Shown here piece after piece: positions 27,091 through 35,341 of a DNA stretch of 64,000 nt; position 1 is the first letter of the stretch, and the number at the start of each line of letters is the position of its first letter. This stretch comes from Hyphomonas pacifica. Lineage in GTDB: Bacteria; Pseudomonadota; Alphaproteobacteria; Caulobacterales; Hyphomonadaceae. The position numbers and the translations under genes are program-made. The notes under the pieces are model-generated. The model was not told the DNA's origin. It saw only the letters and a program-made list of their open reading frames with translations, and ran no database searches. The stretch lies in the NCBI RefSeq assembly GCF_000682675.1, contig NZ_AWFA01000003.1:1-64000 (forward strand), given 5' to 3'.

Positions 27091-28074
27091 TTATCCCCAA
27101 AGCTCAGGGGTCGGCGGGTTGACCGTGCCTTCTGAATACACAAGGCCGTTCTCTATGTCTTCTACCAGCCAGATCGGGCCGTCCAGGTCTACCGCATCTG
27201 CCAGGCTGGCCAGAAGCATGGCTGGTGCCATTGAGAGAGAACTTGCCACCATGCAGCCGATCATGACGCCCATGCCGCTTGCGCGTGCAGCTTTCACCAT
27301 ACGGATGGCTTCTGTCAGCCCCCCGGTCTTGTCGAGCTTCACATTCACGGCATCATAGCGGCGGGAAAGATGCTGGATCTCTGCGCTCGTATGCGCGCTT
27401 TCATCTGCGCACACGGCAATAGGGCCGGGGCGTCGCAGCAAGCTATCATCCTTGCCGGCAGGGAAGGGCTGTTCGATCAGGACAACGCCAAGGCTTGCGG
27501 CGCGTTTGACGATCTGGGGGAATTGATCCGGCAGAAGACCTTCATTGGCATCGACGATAAGCCGTGCTTCCGGCCGCGCCTTGTGGACGGCTTCAATACG
27601 GGCGAGGTCTTCCGGGTCGCCAAGTTTCAGTTTCAGCAGCGCGCCGGGCGTGGACTTTGCCGCATCACCCATCGCGTCTGGCGTATCCATGCTGACCGTG
27701 ACAGCCGTCTCAACGGGTTTGGGCTCCGGCAGGCCCGCCAGCTGCCAGACCGGTGTGCCGGTCAGTTTGGCTTCAAGATCCCAGAGCGCGCAATCGAGCG
27801 CGCATCGGGCGGCGCCTGCAGGCATTGCGGCGTTCAGTTCTTCGCGCGTCATGCCAGCCTCAATGCGGGGCTTCATCTCTTCAAGCGCCGCTTGCACGCC
27901 GGGCAGGGTTTCGCCATATCGCGGATAGGGCACGCATTCCCCCCGGCCGATGGCGCTGCCTTCGCGCAATTCCACGCGCAGGGTCTCGGCAGATGTCTTC
28001 GCGCCTCGCGAGATAGTAAACGCGCGGTTCAGGTTTGAAGAAACATGAGTAATTTCAAGTGTTCGCTGGGCCAT
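27091..28074 (-). CDS. Dipeptide (L-Ala-D/L-Glu) epimerase
   Basis: An enolase-superfamily protein of 327 residues in the muconate-lactonising/AE-epimerase subgroup. The catalytic set is complete: KLKLGD with the KxK pair (148/150), metal ligands in VDAN (D175), IEQP (E201) and ADES (D224), and the opposing lysine in VKLDKTGG (K246). Such enzymes epimerise L-Ala-D-Glu from recycled murein; exact dipeptide specificity cannot be read. I favour ATG 28074 because the longer start at 28128 adds 18 unconserved residues and leaves only 33 bp to the divergent mlaE-like gene. Neither start has a clear Shine-Dalgarno. Confidence 0.85.
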   Translation of the reverse strand: MAQRTLEITHVSSNLNRAFTISRGAKTSAETLRVELREGSAIGRGECVPYPRYGETLPGVQAALEEMKPRIEAGMTREELNAAMPAGAARCALDCALWDLEAKLTGTPVWQLAGLPEPKPVETAVTVSMDTPDAMGDAAKSTPGALLKLKLGDPEDLARIEAVHKARPEARLIVDANEGLLPDQFPQIVKRAASLGVVLIEQPFPAGKDDSLLRRPGPIAVCADESAHTSAEIQHLSRRYDAVNVKLDKTGGLTEAIRMVKAARASGMGVMIGCMVASSLSMAPAMLLASLADAVDLDGPIWLVEDIENGLVYSEGTVNPPTPELWG

Positions 28075-28161
28075 GTAAGGTTCTGATCTATGAAATTTTA
28101 TGGATTGCGCTGCGCCGACGTTAAGCATGTTTGGATACAGTGATCAGGTGATTAACACTGA

Positions 28162-29286
28162 ATGATTGAGACTAGCACCCCCGAATTCGCGTTGGAAACC
28201 AGCGGCGAACAAACAATCCTCCGTGTCTCGGGAGATTGGACCGTGCGCACTGTGCAGGCGGTCGATTCCGATTTGCGCGCGCTGACGCACACTGGCCGGG
28301 TTGTGATTGACGTCTCGGATCTGGGCCAACTGGATACGGCTGGCGCGTTTGTGCTCGACCGGACAGCTCGACAATTGTCAGATGACGAGCCCGAAATTCG
28401 CGGAGAGCATCCAATTGCAGATAACCTGATCAGTCAGGTTCATGCCGTTACCGATGTTGAAGAGCCCAAACGCAAGCGCGATGGTGGCCTGATCGATATG
28501 CTGGAGCGGACCGGGCGCGGGTTTCACCACATGCTGCAGGAAGCCATGGCAACACTGGCCTTTCTGGGCGAGACGTTGGTGACGACCTCCCGTCTGCTGC
28601 TAACGCCATGGAAGCTGCGCTGGACATCCATTGTCGCCGTGATGGAAGAGGCAGGCCTCGATGCGATGCCGATCGTCGCCTTCCTGTCATTCTTTGTCGG
28701 CCTGGTTGTGGCTTTTATCGGTGCGACAACGCTACGTGATTTGGGGTCTGAAGTTTTCACGGTTGAACTGGTCGGTTTTGCCATGTTGCGGGAATTGGGT
28801 GTTCTGCTGACAGGCATTGTTCTGGCGGGCCGGACGAATTCCTCCTTCACGGCACAGATTGGCACCATGAAGATGCGTCAGGAAATCGACGCCATGCAGA
28901 CATTGGGCCTGAAGCCCATGGATGTTCTGGTCGCGCCGCGCATCATCGCGATGGTTGTTGTCACGCCTGTGCTGGCCTTTGTCGGGACATTGTCGGGTGT
29001 GATTGGTGGTATCATTGTCGGCTGGCTGGCGCTGGATATCAATCCGGCCCTGTTTCTGGACCGCCTGCAGAACAATGTACCGGTTGACCAGTTCTGGATC
29101 GGCATGTCGAAAGCGCCGGTCTTCGGCTTTGTCGTGGCACTGATTGCTTGCCGTCAGGGCCTGAATGTTGGTGGCAGCGTGCAGTCGCTGGGCAGCAAGA
29201 CGACCACATCCGTGGTGCAGGCCATCTTTTCCATCATTGTCATTGATGCGCTGTTTGCCATCTTCTACATGGAGATGGGCGTATGA
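28162..29286 (+). CDS. mlaE: MlaE-type ABC permease with fused STAS domain
   Basis: A 374-residue fusion. Residues about 1-105 form a STAS (MlaB-like) domain containing VVIDVSDLGQLDTAGAFVLDRTA, and about 120-374 form the MlaE/YrbE permease with LRDLGSEVFTVELVGFAMLRELGVLLTGIVLAGR. In E. coli the STAS partner MlaB is a separate protein. The permease moves phospholipids across the periplasm together with MCE-protein hexamers. The stop overlaps mlaF by ATGA, giving tight coupling. The gene is first in a four-gene operon. Confidence 0.93.
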   Translation: MIETSTPEFALETSGEQTILRVSGDWTVRTVQAVDSDLRALTHTGRVVIDVSDLGQLDTAGAFVLDRTARQLSDDEPEIRGEHPIADNLISQVHAVTDVEEPKRKRDGGLIDMLERTGRGFHHMLQEAMATLAFLGETLVTTSRLLLTPWKLRWTSIVAVMEEAGLDAMPIVAFLSFFVGLVVAFIGATTLRDLGSEVFTVELVGFAMLRELGVLLTGIVLAGRTNSSFTAQIGTMKMRQEIDAMQTLGLKPMDVLVAPRIIAMVVVTPVLAFVGTLSGVIGGIIVGWLALDINPALFLDRLQNNVPVDQFWIGMSKAPVFGFVVALIACRQGLNVGGSVQSLGSKTTTSVVQAIFSIIVIDALFAIFYMEMGV

Positions 29287-30047
29287 GCGAACATATCATT
29301 ATCCGCATTCGTGACCTCAAAACCGCCTATGGCGATCATGTGGTTCATGAACATCTGGACCTTGATGTCCGCAAGGGTGAGATCATCGGGATCATCGGGC
29401 CGTCCGGGTGCGGCAAGTCCGTTCTGCTGCGGGCGATTACCGGCCTGAAAAAGCCGGCCGCCGGAAGTATTGAGGTTTTTGGCAAACAACTTGAGACCTT
29501 GTCGGAACGCGAACGTGGCGAGATTGAGCGCCGTTGGGGTGTTATGTTTCAGGATGGTGCCCTGTTTTCGAACCTGACCGTTCGTGAAAACGTCATGGTG
29601 CCGATGAAGGAACACACAAATCTGTCAGAGCAGCTTAGCCGCGAACTGGCCGACATGAAAATTCTAATGGCGGGACTGGAGCCGAGTGCGAGCGCCAAGT
29701 TTCCGTCTGACCTGTCCGGCGGGATGCGCAAACGTGCAGCCCTGGCCCGCGCGCTGGCGCTGGACCCGGAACTTCTGTTCCTGGATGAGCCAACGGCAGG
29801 CCTCGACCCGATCACGGCAGCCGCTTTCGATGAATTGATCCGGCGCCTGCAAAAGGCGCTAGGTCTGACGGTTTTTCTGGTTACGCATGATGTCGACACG
29901 CTGAACGCAACCTGTGACCGGATTGCTGTGCTTGGCGATAAACATGTGCTGGCGGTTGGAACCATAGACGAGCTGAGAGCCTTCGATCATCCGTGGGTTC
30001 AGGAATATTTCGGAGGTCCGCGTGGGCGGGCCGCGACGGGACACTAG
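29283..30047 (+). CDS. mlaF: MlaF-type ABC ATP-binding protein
   Basis: A 254-residue ATPase with Walker A GPSGCGKSVLL (about 39-49), Q-loop MFQDGALF, signature LSGGMRKR, Walker B ELLFLDEPTAGLDP and H-loop LVTHD. It powers the MlaE permease. The sequence follows the MlaF/Ttg2A subgroup, where GLDP and the GGMRKR signature are usual. It overlaps mlaE by 4 bases and precedes the MCE gene by 18 bases. Confidence 0.95.
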   Translation: MSEHIIIRIRDLKTAYGDHVVHEHLDLDVRKGEIIGIIGPSGCGKSVLLRAITGLKKPAAGSIEVFGKQLETLSERERGEIERRWGVMFQDGALFSNLTVRENVMVPMKEHTNLSEQLSRELADMKILMAGLEPSASAKFPSDLSGGMRKRAALARALALDPELLFLDEPTAGLDPITAAAFDELIRRLQKALGLTVFLVTHDVDTLNATCDRIAVLGDKHVLAVGTIDELRAFDHPWVQEYFGGPRGRAATGH

Positions 30048-30065
30048 AAAGGGAGCCCGGAGACG

Positions 30066-31025
30066 ATGGAAACGCGTGCGAATTATGCGCTGATCGGAGC
30101 CTTTGTGATCGCTGCTGTACTGGCAGTGGCGGCCTTTGTGCTATGGTTGGGACAATCTCAATTCCGGCAGGATTTCGAGAATTACGACATTGTGTTCGAA
30201 GGCCCGGTCAATCTGGAAGAGGGGGCCTCTGTCCGATACATCGGCATCAAGGTGGGTGAAGTCTCCTGGGTGCGGATCGACCGGGAAGACGCCTCCAAGG
30301 TGCGTGCCCGCATCCGCGTGGATTCCGAAACGCCGGTAAAGACAGACTCGACAGCATCCATCCAGCTAGCCGGTATTACAGGCGTTACCTTTATTCAGAT
30401 TACGGCCGGGTCAGCCAATGCGCCCACGCTGAGGGCGCGGCCGGGACAGCCTGTTCCAGTCATCAAGGCGGAGCGGACGCAGCTGGACGAGATTGTGGCG
30501 AGCGGAGCAGAAGTGCTGGGCAAGGCATCCCTCGCGATCGAGCGGATCAATAGTGTGCTGTCGGATGAAAACATCACATCGGTGGAGAATTCGATCAGGA
30601 ACGTGGAGATGATTACACAGAATCTGGCCAGCAATGATGGCCTGGTCGGGCAGGCTTCCACGACAATGAAGGATATTTCCGCAGCGGCGGACCGGGTTGA
30701 GGCTGCGGCCGCGTCTGTCCAGAAACTGGGCGATGATACGAACCAGCAGGTGGCCGAGATCGGCACACAGCTGGAGGACCTGATCGACGAAGTCAGCGAA
30801 GTTGCCACCAATACGAACAAGACGGTCGAGGAGAGCGGACGTGCCGTCACGGCAGCGGCAGATGCCATAGAGGGACCGGCAGTGCTGGCGCTGAATGATG
30901 CCCGTATCGCCACCCGGGACCTGCGTATCCTGATCAGCCGGCTTGACAAGGTTGCACGTGAACTTGAGCAGAACCCGCAGGGTTTCGTTGTCGGCGATCC
31001 GGTCCCATATGAGGAGAAACGCTAA
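30066..31025 (+). CDS. mlaD: MCE-domain protein MlaD
   Basis: A 319-residue MCE protein with an N-terminal membrane anchor (about 9-30), one MCE domain (about 40-125, with VNLEEGASVRYIGIKVGEV and TGVTFIQIT) and a long helical C-terminal region (about 140-300). MCE proteins form periplasmic rings or tubes that carry lipids. The long helical tail makes it larger than E. coli MlaD (183 residues) and more like Pqi/Mce-type proteins. Its TAA overlaps the next ATG (TAATG). Confidence 0.92.
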   Translation: METRANYALIGAFVIAAVLAVAAFVLWLGQSQFRQDFENYDIVFEGPVNLEEGASVRYIGIKVGEVSWVRIDREDASKVRARIRVDSETPVKTDSTASIQLAGITGVTFIQITAGSANAPTLRARPGQPVPVIKAERTQLDEIVASGAEVLGKASLAIERINSVLSDENITSVENSIRNVEMITQNLASNDGLVGQASTTMKDISAAADRVEAAAASVQKLGDDTNQQVAEIGTQLEDLIDEVSEVATNTNKTVEESGRAVTAAADAIEGPAVLALNDARIATRDLRILISRLDKVARELEQNPQGFVVGDPVPYEEKR

Positions 31026-31630
31026 TGTTGCGTCCACTTACTGCCGGGCTTTGTGCCCTTGGCCTGACGGCCTGTGTCTCTGTTCTGCCTGAACCGAAAG
31101 TGCCAGATGGTCTCTACCGTTTTGGCCCAATGGAGGCCGAATATGATCTGCAGGCATCCGTAATTGTGCGTGAGCCTGATGCCTCCCGTCTGGTGGCAGG
31201 ACGCGCGATTGCAGCCGTGGATGAAACCGGCGCTGTGCGACTTGTGCCTGGGGTTGAGTGGACAGATTCTTCAACGCATCTGATGCAGATGGCCATGCTG
31301 GACCTGCTGAAAGGTCCGCGAGGTGCAACAGCCGTTTCGCCCGATTCCGGTGGATTGGCTGACTACGAACTATTCTGGACCGTGACGGATTTCAGTCTCT
31401 CCGGCAGCACAGGTCATTGCCGCATTCGTGCCAGTCTGCTGGACGGCAGCAGCCGCGCTGTTCTGGAGCAGACTGTTGTCTCAACCTCCGCTGAGGCGAC
31501 AGGGAAGGGCAATCCCGCCCGCGCTCAGGCGCTGAGTGAGGCAGGCCGTAAGTGTGTGAGAGATGTTGCCGCCTTCGTTTCGGAAAAAGCCGTTCCAAAG
31601 GATGAGGAAACGCCTGAATTGGAACTGTAA
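31025..31630 (+). CDS. ABC-transport auxiliary lipoprotein (PqiC-like)
   Basis: A 201-residue lipoprotein with lipobox LTAC (Cys at residue 17), then the ABC-type transport auxiliary component layout: an N-terminal YRFGP-like strand, VVREPDASRLVAGRAIA and the helical block STHLMQMAMLDLL. Related lipoproteins (PqiC) sit at the outer membrane and meet the end of an MCE tunnel. It is last in the operon and is followed by a strong two-way terminator. Confidence 0.85.
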   Translation: MLRPLTAGLCALGLTACVSVLPEPKVPDGLYRFGPMEAEYDLQASVIVREPDASRLVAGRAIAAVDETGAVRLVPGVEWTDSSTHLMQMAMLDLLKGPRGATAVSPDSGGLADYELFWTVTDFSLSGSTGHCRIRASLLDGSSRAVLEQTVVSTSAEATGKGNPARAQALSEAGRKCVRDVAAFVSEKAVPKDEETPELEL

Positions 31631-31657
31631 GTCCGAGCGTGTGAAACAAACCCATGT

Positions 31658-31693
31658 AAAAAGCCCCGGCCGCATGGTGCAGCCGGGGCTTTT
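31658..31693. terminator. Bidirectional terminator between the Mla operon and the acyl-CoA dehydrogenases
   Basis: AAAAGCCCCGGC (31659-31670) pairs with GCCGGGGCTTTT (31682-31693) around an 11-nt loop. A and T tracts flank the stem on both sides, so it can terminate the plus-strand lipoprotein transcript and the minus-strand dehydrogenase transcript. Confidence 0.92.
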
Positions 31694-31717
31694 CTGTCTC
31701 AGGGGAATGAGACGAAA

Positions 31718-32923
31718 TCAACCGCTTTTCATCTGGTCGAACGGGATATCCTTGTCGACCCGTACATCCTGGGGCAGCCCCAGAACGCGCTCGGCTATGA
31801 TGTTTTTGAGGATTTCATCCGTACCGCCTGCAATGCGCAGGCCGGGGGCCCACATGAAGCTTTGCTGGAAGATGGCATCTGCCGGCATCCGGTCTGAATC
31901 GGTCATGATGCCGTAATGATCCTGCATCTCGATGGCCGAGTTGCAGATATCCTGCAAATGATTGGCAGTGATGATCTTGCCGATAGAGTTTTCCGGGCCG
32001 GGTGTCTGGCCGCGGGAAAGCGCCGTCTGGGTGCGGAACTTGGTTAGCTTGTAGCCTTGCGCGGCGACATACCAGTCTGCCAGTTTCTCGCGGAAGGCCT
32101 GGTCTGACATGGTGCCCGCCTGTTGGGCGTAAGCCATGATCTCTCCCCAGTCCGGGCCGGGGGAACCGCCAACGGCGAGGCGTTCATTCATCAGCGTGAC
32201 GATGGCGACTTTCCAGCCCGCGCCGACTTCCCCGAGACGGTCTGAATCCGGAATGCGGACATCCGTGAAGTAAACCTCATTGAACTCCCGGCCGCCAGAG
32301 GCCTGGTGGATCGGGCGCACTTCAACACCGGCCTGCTTCATATCCACGATGAACATGGTGAGGCCCTTGTGCTTTGGCACGCCAGGGTCTGTCCGGGTCA
32401 GGAGAATACCGTAATCGGAATAGTGTGCGCCGGACGTCCACACTTTCTGGCCATTGATGACCCATTCGTCGCCATCCTTGACGGCGCGAGTCTTGAGGCC
32501 GGCCACATCGGACCCGGCAGACGGCTCGGAGAAGAGTTGACACCAGATTTCCTCGCCCTTCAGGGCCTTGCCGACATAGCGTTTCTTGTGCTCGTCAGAG
32601 CCGAAAGCGATAACGGTGGGAATGCACATGCCGAGGCCGATGGTGAACGGGCCGGTCGGCGCATCGAACTTGCCTTCTTCCTGGTTCCAGATGACCTGCT
32701 GCATCGGCGTGCCGCCGCGGCCGCCGATTTCCTTCGGCCAGGTGATTTGAGCATAGCCGTTTTCGGCCTTGGTCTTTTGCCACTCTTTCGCGCGGCGCAT
32801 GAATTCGGTGCCGTCCACGCGCTGGCGCAAGGGTTTGTCACCTTTCGCGTCGAGATGCTTTTTCAGGAAAGTGCGCGCTTCTTCGCGGAACTTTGCTTCT
32901 TCAGGGGTATCGTTGAAATCCAT
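31718..32923 (-). CDS. Acyl-CoA dehydrogenase
   Basis: A 401-residue flavoprotein that oxidises acyl-CoA to enoyl-CoA. FAD/substrate signatures are FSEPSAGSDVAGLKTRA with VINGQKVWTSGAHYSDYGILL in the middle domain, and RIAGGTDEILKNIIAERVLGLP at the C-terminus. In place of the YEGTxQI glutamate of medium-chain enzymes it has AGGT. It is the second gene after another dehydrogenase (15-base gap). Such unequal pairs, as in actinobacterial FadE proteins for steroid side chains, often form heterotetramers; that is inferred here. Confidence 0.92.
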   Translation of the reverse strand: MDFNDTPEEAKFREEARTFLKKHLDAKGDKPLRQRVDGTEFMRRAKEWQKTKAENGYAQITWPKEIGGRGGTPMQQVIWNQEEGKFDAPTGPFTIGLGMCIPTVIAFGSDEHKKRYVGKALKGEEIWCQLFSEPSAGSDVAGLKTRAVKDGDEWVINGQKVWTSGAHYSDYGILLTRTDPGVPKHKGLTMFIVDMKQAGVEVRPIHQASGGREFNEVYFTDVRIPDSDRLGEVGAGWKVAIVTLMNERLAVGGSPGPDWGEIMAYAQQAGTMSDQAFREKLADWYVAAQGYKLTKFRTQTALSRGQTPGPENSIGKIITANHLQDICNSAIEMQDHYGIMTDSDRMPADAIFQQSFMWAPGLRIAGGTDEILKNIIAERVLGLPQDVRVDKDIPFDQMKSG

Positions 32924-32938
32924 AACGTTATTTCCTCC

Positions 32939-34054
32939 CTATGCTGCATTCTTTTGTTCTAGAGCGCGGACGAGTTTTTCCTTCCACACTTTGGGGGCAC
33001 CGGCCTGAACGGCCAGTAGCTTCGCGCGGCGGTAGAAGAGGTGACAATCCACCTCCCAGGTAAAGCCCATGCCGCCATGGGTCTGGATGTTTTCCTTGGA
33101 GGCAAACCAGAAGGCTTCGCAGGCAGCAATGCGAGCCGCGGCGGCCGCTTCCGGCAGTTCCGCAGCATTCGTGGAAACCGCCCAGGCGCCATAGAAGCAG
33201 TTGGACCGCGCCACTTCATTCTTCACATACATTTCGGCCAGCTTGTGCTTGATGGCCTGATTGCCGCCAATCGGACGGCCGAAGGCGTAACGCTCTAGCG
33301 CATAATCCTTCGCCATTTCCAGCGCGCGGGATGCCCCGCCAAGCTGTTCAAAGGCGAGCAGCACAGCCGCGCGGTCCATCAATTGGGTGTTGAGAGCGTC
33401 TCCCTCACCAGCCTTGCCGAGGCGGGTGGCCGGGGCCTTGTCAAAGGTGATCTCGGCATGGCTGCGCGTCGGGTCCAGCGTCTGGACGGTCTTGCGGGTC
33501 ACGCCATCGCCGGTGAGGTCGACCAGAACAAGGCTCGCGCCGGAGCCTTCCTTGGCGAGGACGACAGCATGCGTTGCGACATCACCATCCGTAACCGGAA
33601 TTTTCGTGCCGGACAGTGTGGAACCGTCAAAGCTGGTTTTCACATTCGAAGCGTCCGCGTTGCCGGGGCCTTCGCTCGCCGCGTAGCAACCGATTACGTC
33701 GCCGCTGACAATCTTCGGCAGGATGTCTGCCTGTTGCTGATCAGAGCCGGCAAGCTTCAGGGCTTCGGTGAAAAAGTATACTGTCGAGGCCCACGGCACT
33801 GGCGCCAGGACGCGCCCCATTTCTTCTGCCAGAACGCAAACTTCCAGCATGCCGAGCCCCAGGCCGCCATGTTCTTCCGGAATGGCCGTGCCCAGCCAGC
33901 CCATTTCTACAATCTGTTTCCATACATCCTGATTGTGGCTGATATCGTCATCATTCAGCACCAGCCTGACCGCCGTCATGGGACATTGGGCTTCGAGAAA
34001 CTTCCGTGCCTCATTGGCAAGGAATTTCTGGTCTTCGGAAAAGTCGAAGTTCAT
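32939..34054 (-). CDS. Acyl-CoA dehydrogenase (paired subunit)
   Basis: A 371-residue acyl-CoA dehydrogenase-family protein with N-terminal FSEDQKFLANEARKFLEAQCP, then PEEHGGLGLGMLEVCVLAEEMGR. The middle domain is shortened and lacks the usual SEPxAGSD block; it reads YAASEGPGNADASN instead. The C-terminal part has QTHGGMGFTWEVDCHLFYRRAKL, the usual helical block. The degenerate middle domain suggests a partner subunit for the dehydrogenase downstream. It is first of the two genes and has 220 bases of apparently non-coding DNA upstream. Confidence 0.9.
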   Translation of the reverse strand: MNFDFSEDQKFLANEARKFLEAQCPMTAVRLVLNDDDISHNQDVWKQIVEMGWLGTAIPEEHGGLGLGMLEVCVLAEEMGRVLAPVPWASTVYFFTEALKLAGSDQQQADILPKIVSGDVIGCYAASEGPGNADASNVKTSFDGSTLSGTKIPVTDGDVATHAVVLAKEGSGASLVLVDLTGDGVTRKTVQTLDPTRSHAEITFDKAPATRLGKAGEGDALNTQLMDRAAVLLAFEQLGGASRALEMAKDYALERYAFGRPIGGNQAIKHKLAEMYVKNEVARSNCFYGAWAVSTNAAELPEAAAAARIAACEAFWFASKENIQTHGGMGFTWEVDCHLFYRRAKLLAVQAGAPKVWKEKLVRALEQKNAA

Positions 34055-34274
34055 CTTGTCTTGCGCTCCCCTTGGTGGCCGGGAAGGGCCACTCGTCTTG
34101 TTGCTATAAATCGAAAATAGCGCGGTTTACGTGCGCGGAAAGCCGTCACCCAACGGAAAGGACAGGGCGTTGCGCGAACAACGTTGCGGAAGGTCTTTCA
34201 AATTTGACCGTTTGGCTTCACGTGAGTGAAAGCTGGGGCAGGCATTTTGAGGAGTTGAGATCCGGGAGCTGCTG

Positions 34275-34868
34275 ATGGCCAAGGCGCAATTTCATAAATC
34301 CCAGCGCGTTTTCGTGAAGCCTGTCGGAACATGGGCGCTGGTTGAGCAAGTCATTCCGCATTGGGTGAAGGATGTGGACGAGCCGCTGCGCATTTCCTAT
34401 GAGTGCGGCCTCGGTAGGCAATTTCAGGCGCATGAACTGGTCGCCGAGCAAAATCTCACGGATAAACCTTCCCGCTTGTCCCAGGATGAGGACGATTTGC
34501 TGGTGGAGCAATGGCAGATTGTCCGCCGCAAGGCGAAATGGCGCGCACGACTTGGCGAGGTATCCCTGTCTGAGGTGGGCTCCTATCCCGTTATTGTGAC
34601 GGATGAGGATGATATTGGCGGCTGGCGCGTCTCCGGCAGCGAATATGACCGAGATCCTACGCGTATTGAACACCAGGCGCGGATGATCGCTTGTACGCCC
34701 GACCTGTTGCGCGTCGTGCGCAAGTTTTCGGAATATGCAGCAGAACACCCGGATGAATGCCCGGCAGAGTTGAAGCTGGTAATGCAACGGTGTGCTTCGA
34801 TTCTGCGCTTTGTCTATCAGGTGACCGATGAGGACACCGCGACGCCTTCATTCGTAGCGGCAGAGTAG
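34275..34868 (+). CDS. Conserved hypothetical protein
   Basis: A 197-residue soluble protein, acidic and rich in Glu, Val and Arg, with no signal peptide or membrane span. The N-terminal part is beta-rich (KSQRVFVKPVGTWALVEQVIP), and the C-terminal part is helical with TPDLLRVVRKFSEYAAEHPDECP. I do not recognise a family. GGGAG lies 7 bases before the ATG. It ends 11 bases from the convergent VanZ-like gene. Confidence 0.7.
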   Translation: MAKAQFHKSQRVFVKPVGTWALVEQVIPHWVKDVDEPLRISYECGLGRQFQAHELVAEQNLTDKPSRLSQDEDDLLVEQWQIVRRKAKWRARLGEVSLSEVGSYPVIVTDEDDIGGWRVSGSEYDRDPTRIEHQARMIACTPDLLRVVRKFSEYAAEHPDECPAELKLVMQRCASILRFVYQVTDEDTATPSFVAAE

Positions 34869-34879
34869 GGCTTAAGCTT

Positions 34880-35239
34880 TCAATTCCTGCGTAGCAGTTT
34901 CGCGGCGAGCACGCCGCAGGCTGCCCCTGCCGTATTCGCAAGCGCGTCTGCGATGGAGCCTTCACGGCCGGCATCTCCCATGTCCTGGGCGACTTCCATG
35001 GCGAGGCCGTACAGGATGGCCACGATCAGGGCATAGATCCCTCGCTTCGGTCCAAATGCCGTGGCGAGTGTACCCACCAGCACGAAATACGCCGCAAAAT
35101 GCTTCACCTTGTCCGAGACTTGCGGGGCAGGCACGTCCGCTGCTGGGGAGAGGGACAAGTGGGCAATCACGATGATGAGAATGATCGTGGCAATCACGGC
35201 CAGCGCTCTGGTCAATTTGTGGGATAGCAGGGCGCGCAT
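34880..35239 (-). CDS. VanZ-like family membrane protein
   Basis: A 119-residue protein with about four hydrophobic segments. The motif SDKVKHFAAYFVLVGTLATAF after the first span is the core of VanZ-like proteins, and the block YGLAMEVAQ plus REGSIADALANTAGA follows the family pattern (E.Q...R..s..D...N..G). VanZ was named from teicoplanin-resistance loci, but most chromosomal members have no proven role. It is transcribed alone. Confidence 0.82.
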   Translation of the reverse strand: MRALLSHKLTRALAVIATIILIIVIAHLSLSPAADVPAPQVSDKVKHFAAYFVLVGTLATAFGPKRGIYALIVAILYGLAMEVAQDMGDAGREGSIADALANTAGAACGVLAAKLLRRN

Positions 35240-35341
35240 CAGATTTCTTTCATCTTCACTGCATGGACATAGCCTGTAGACCTCGACGCAGCCAGTTGGA
35301 GCCCCTAACTCAGAAGGGAAATCATTCCATCTGGAGATATC

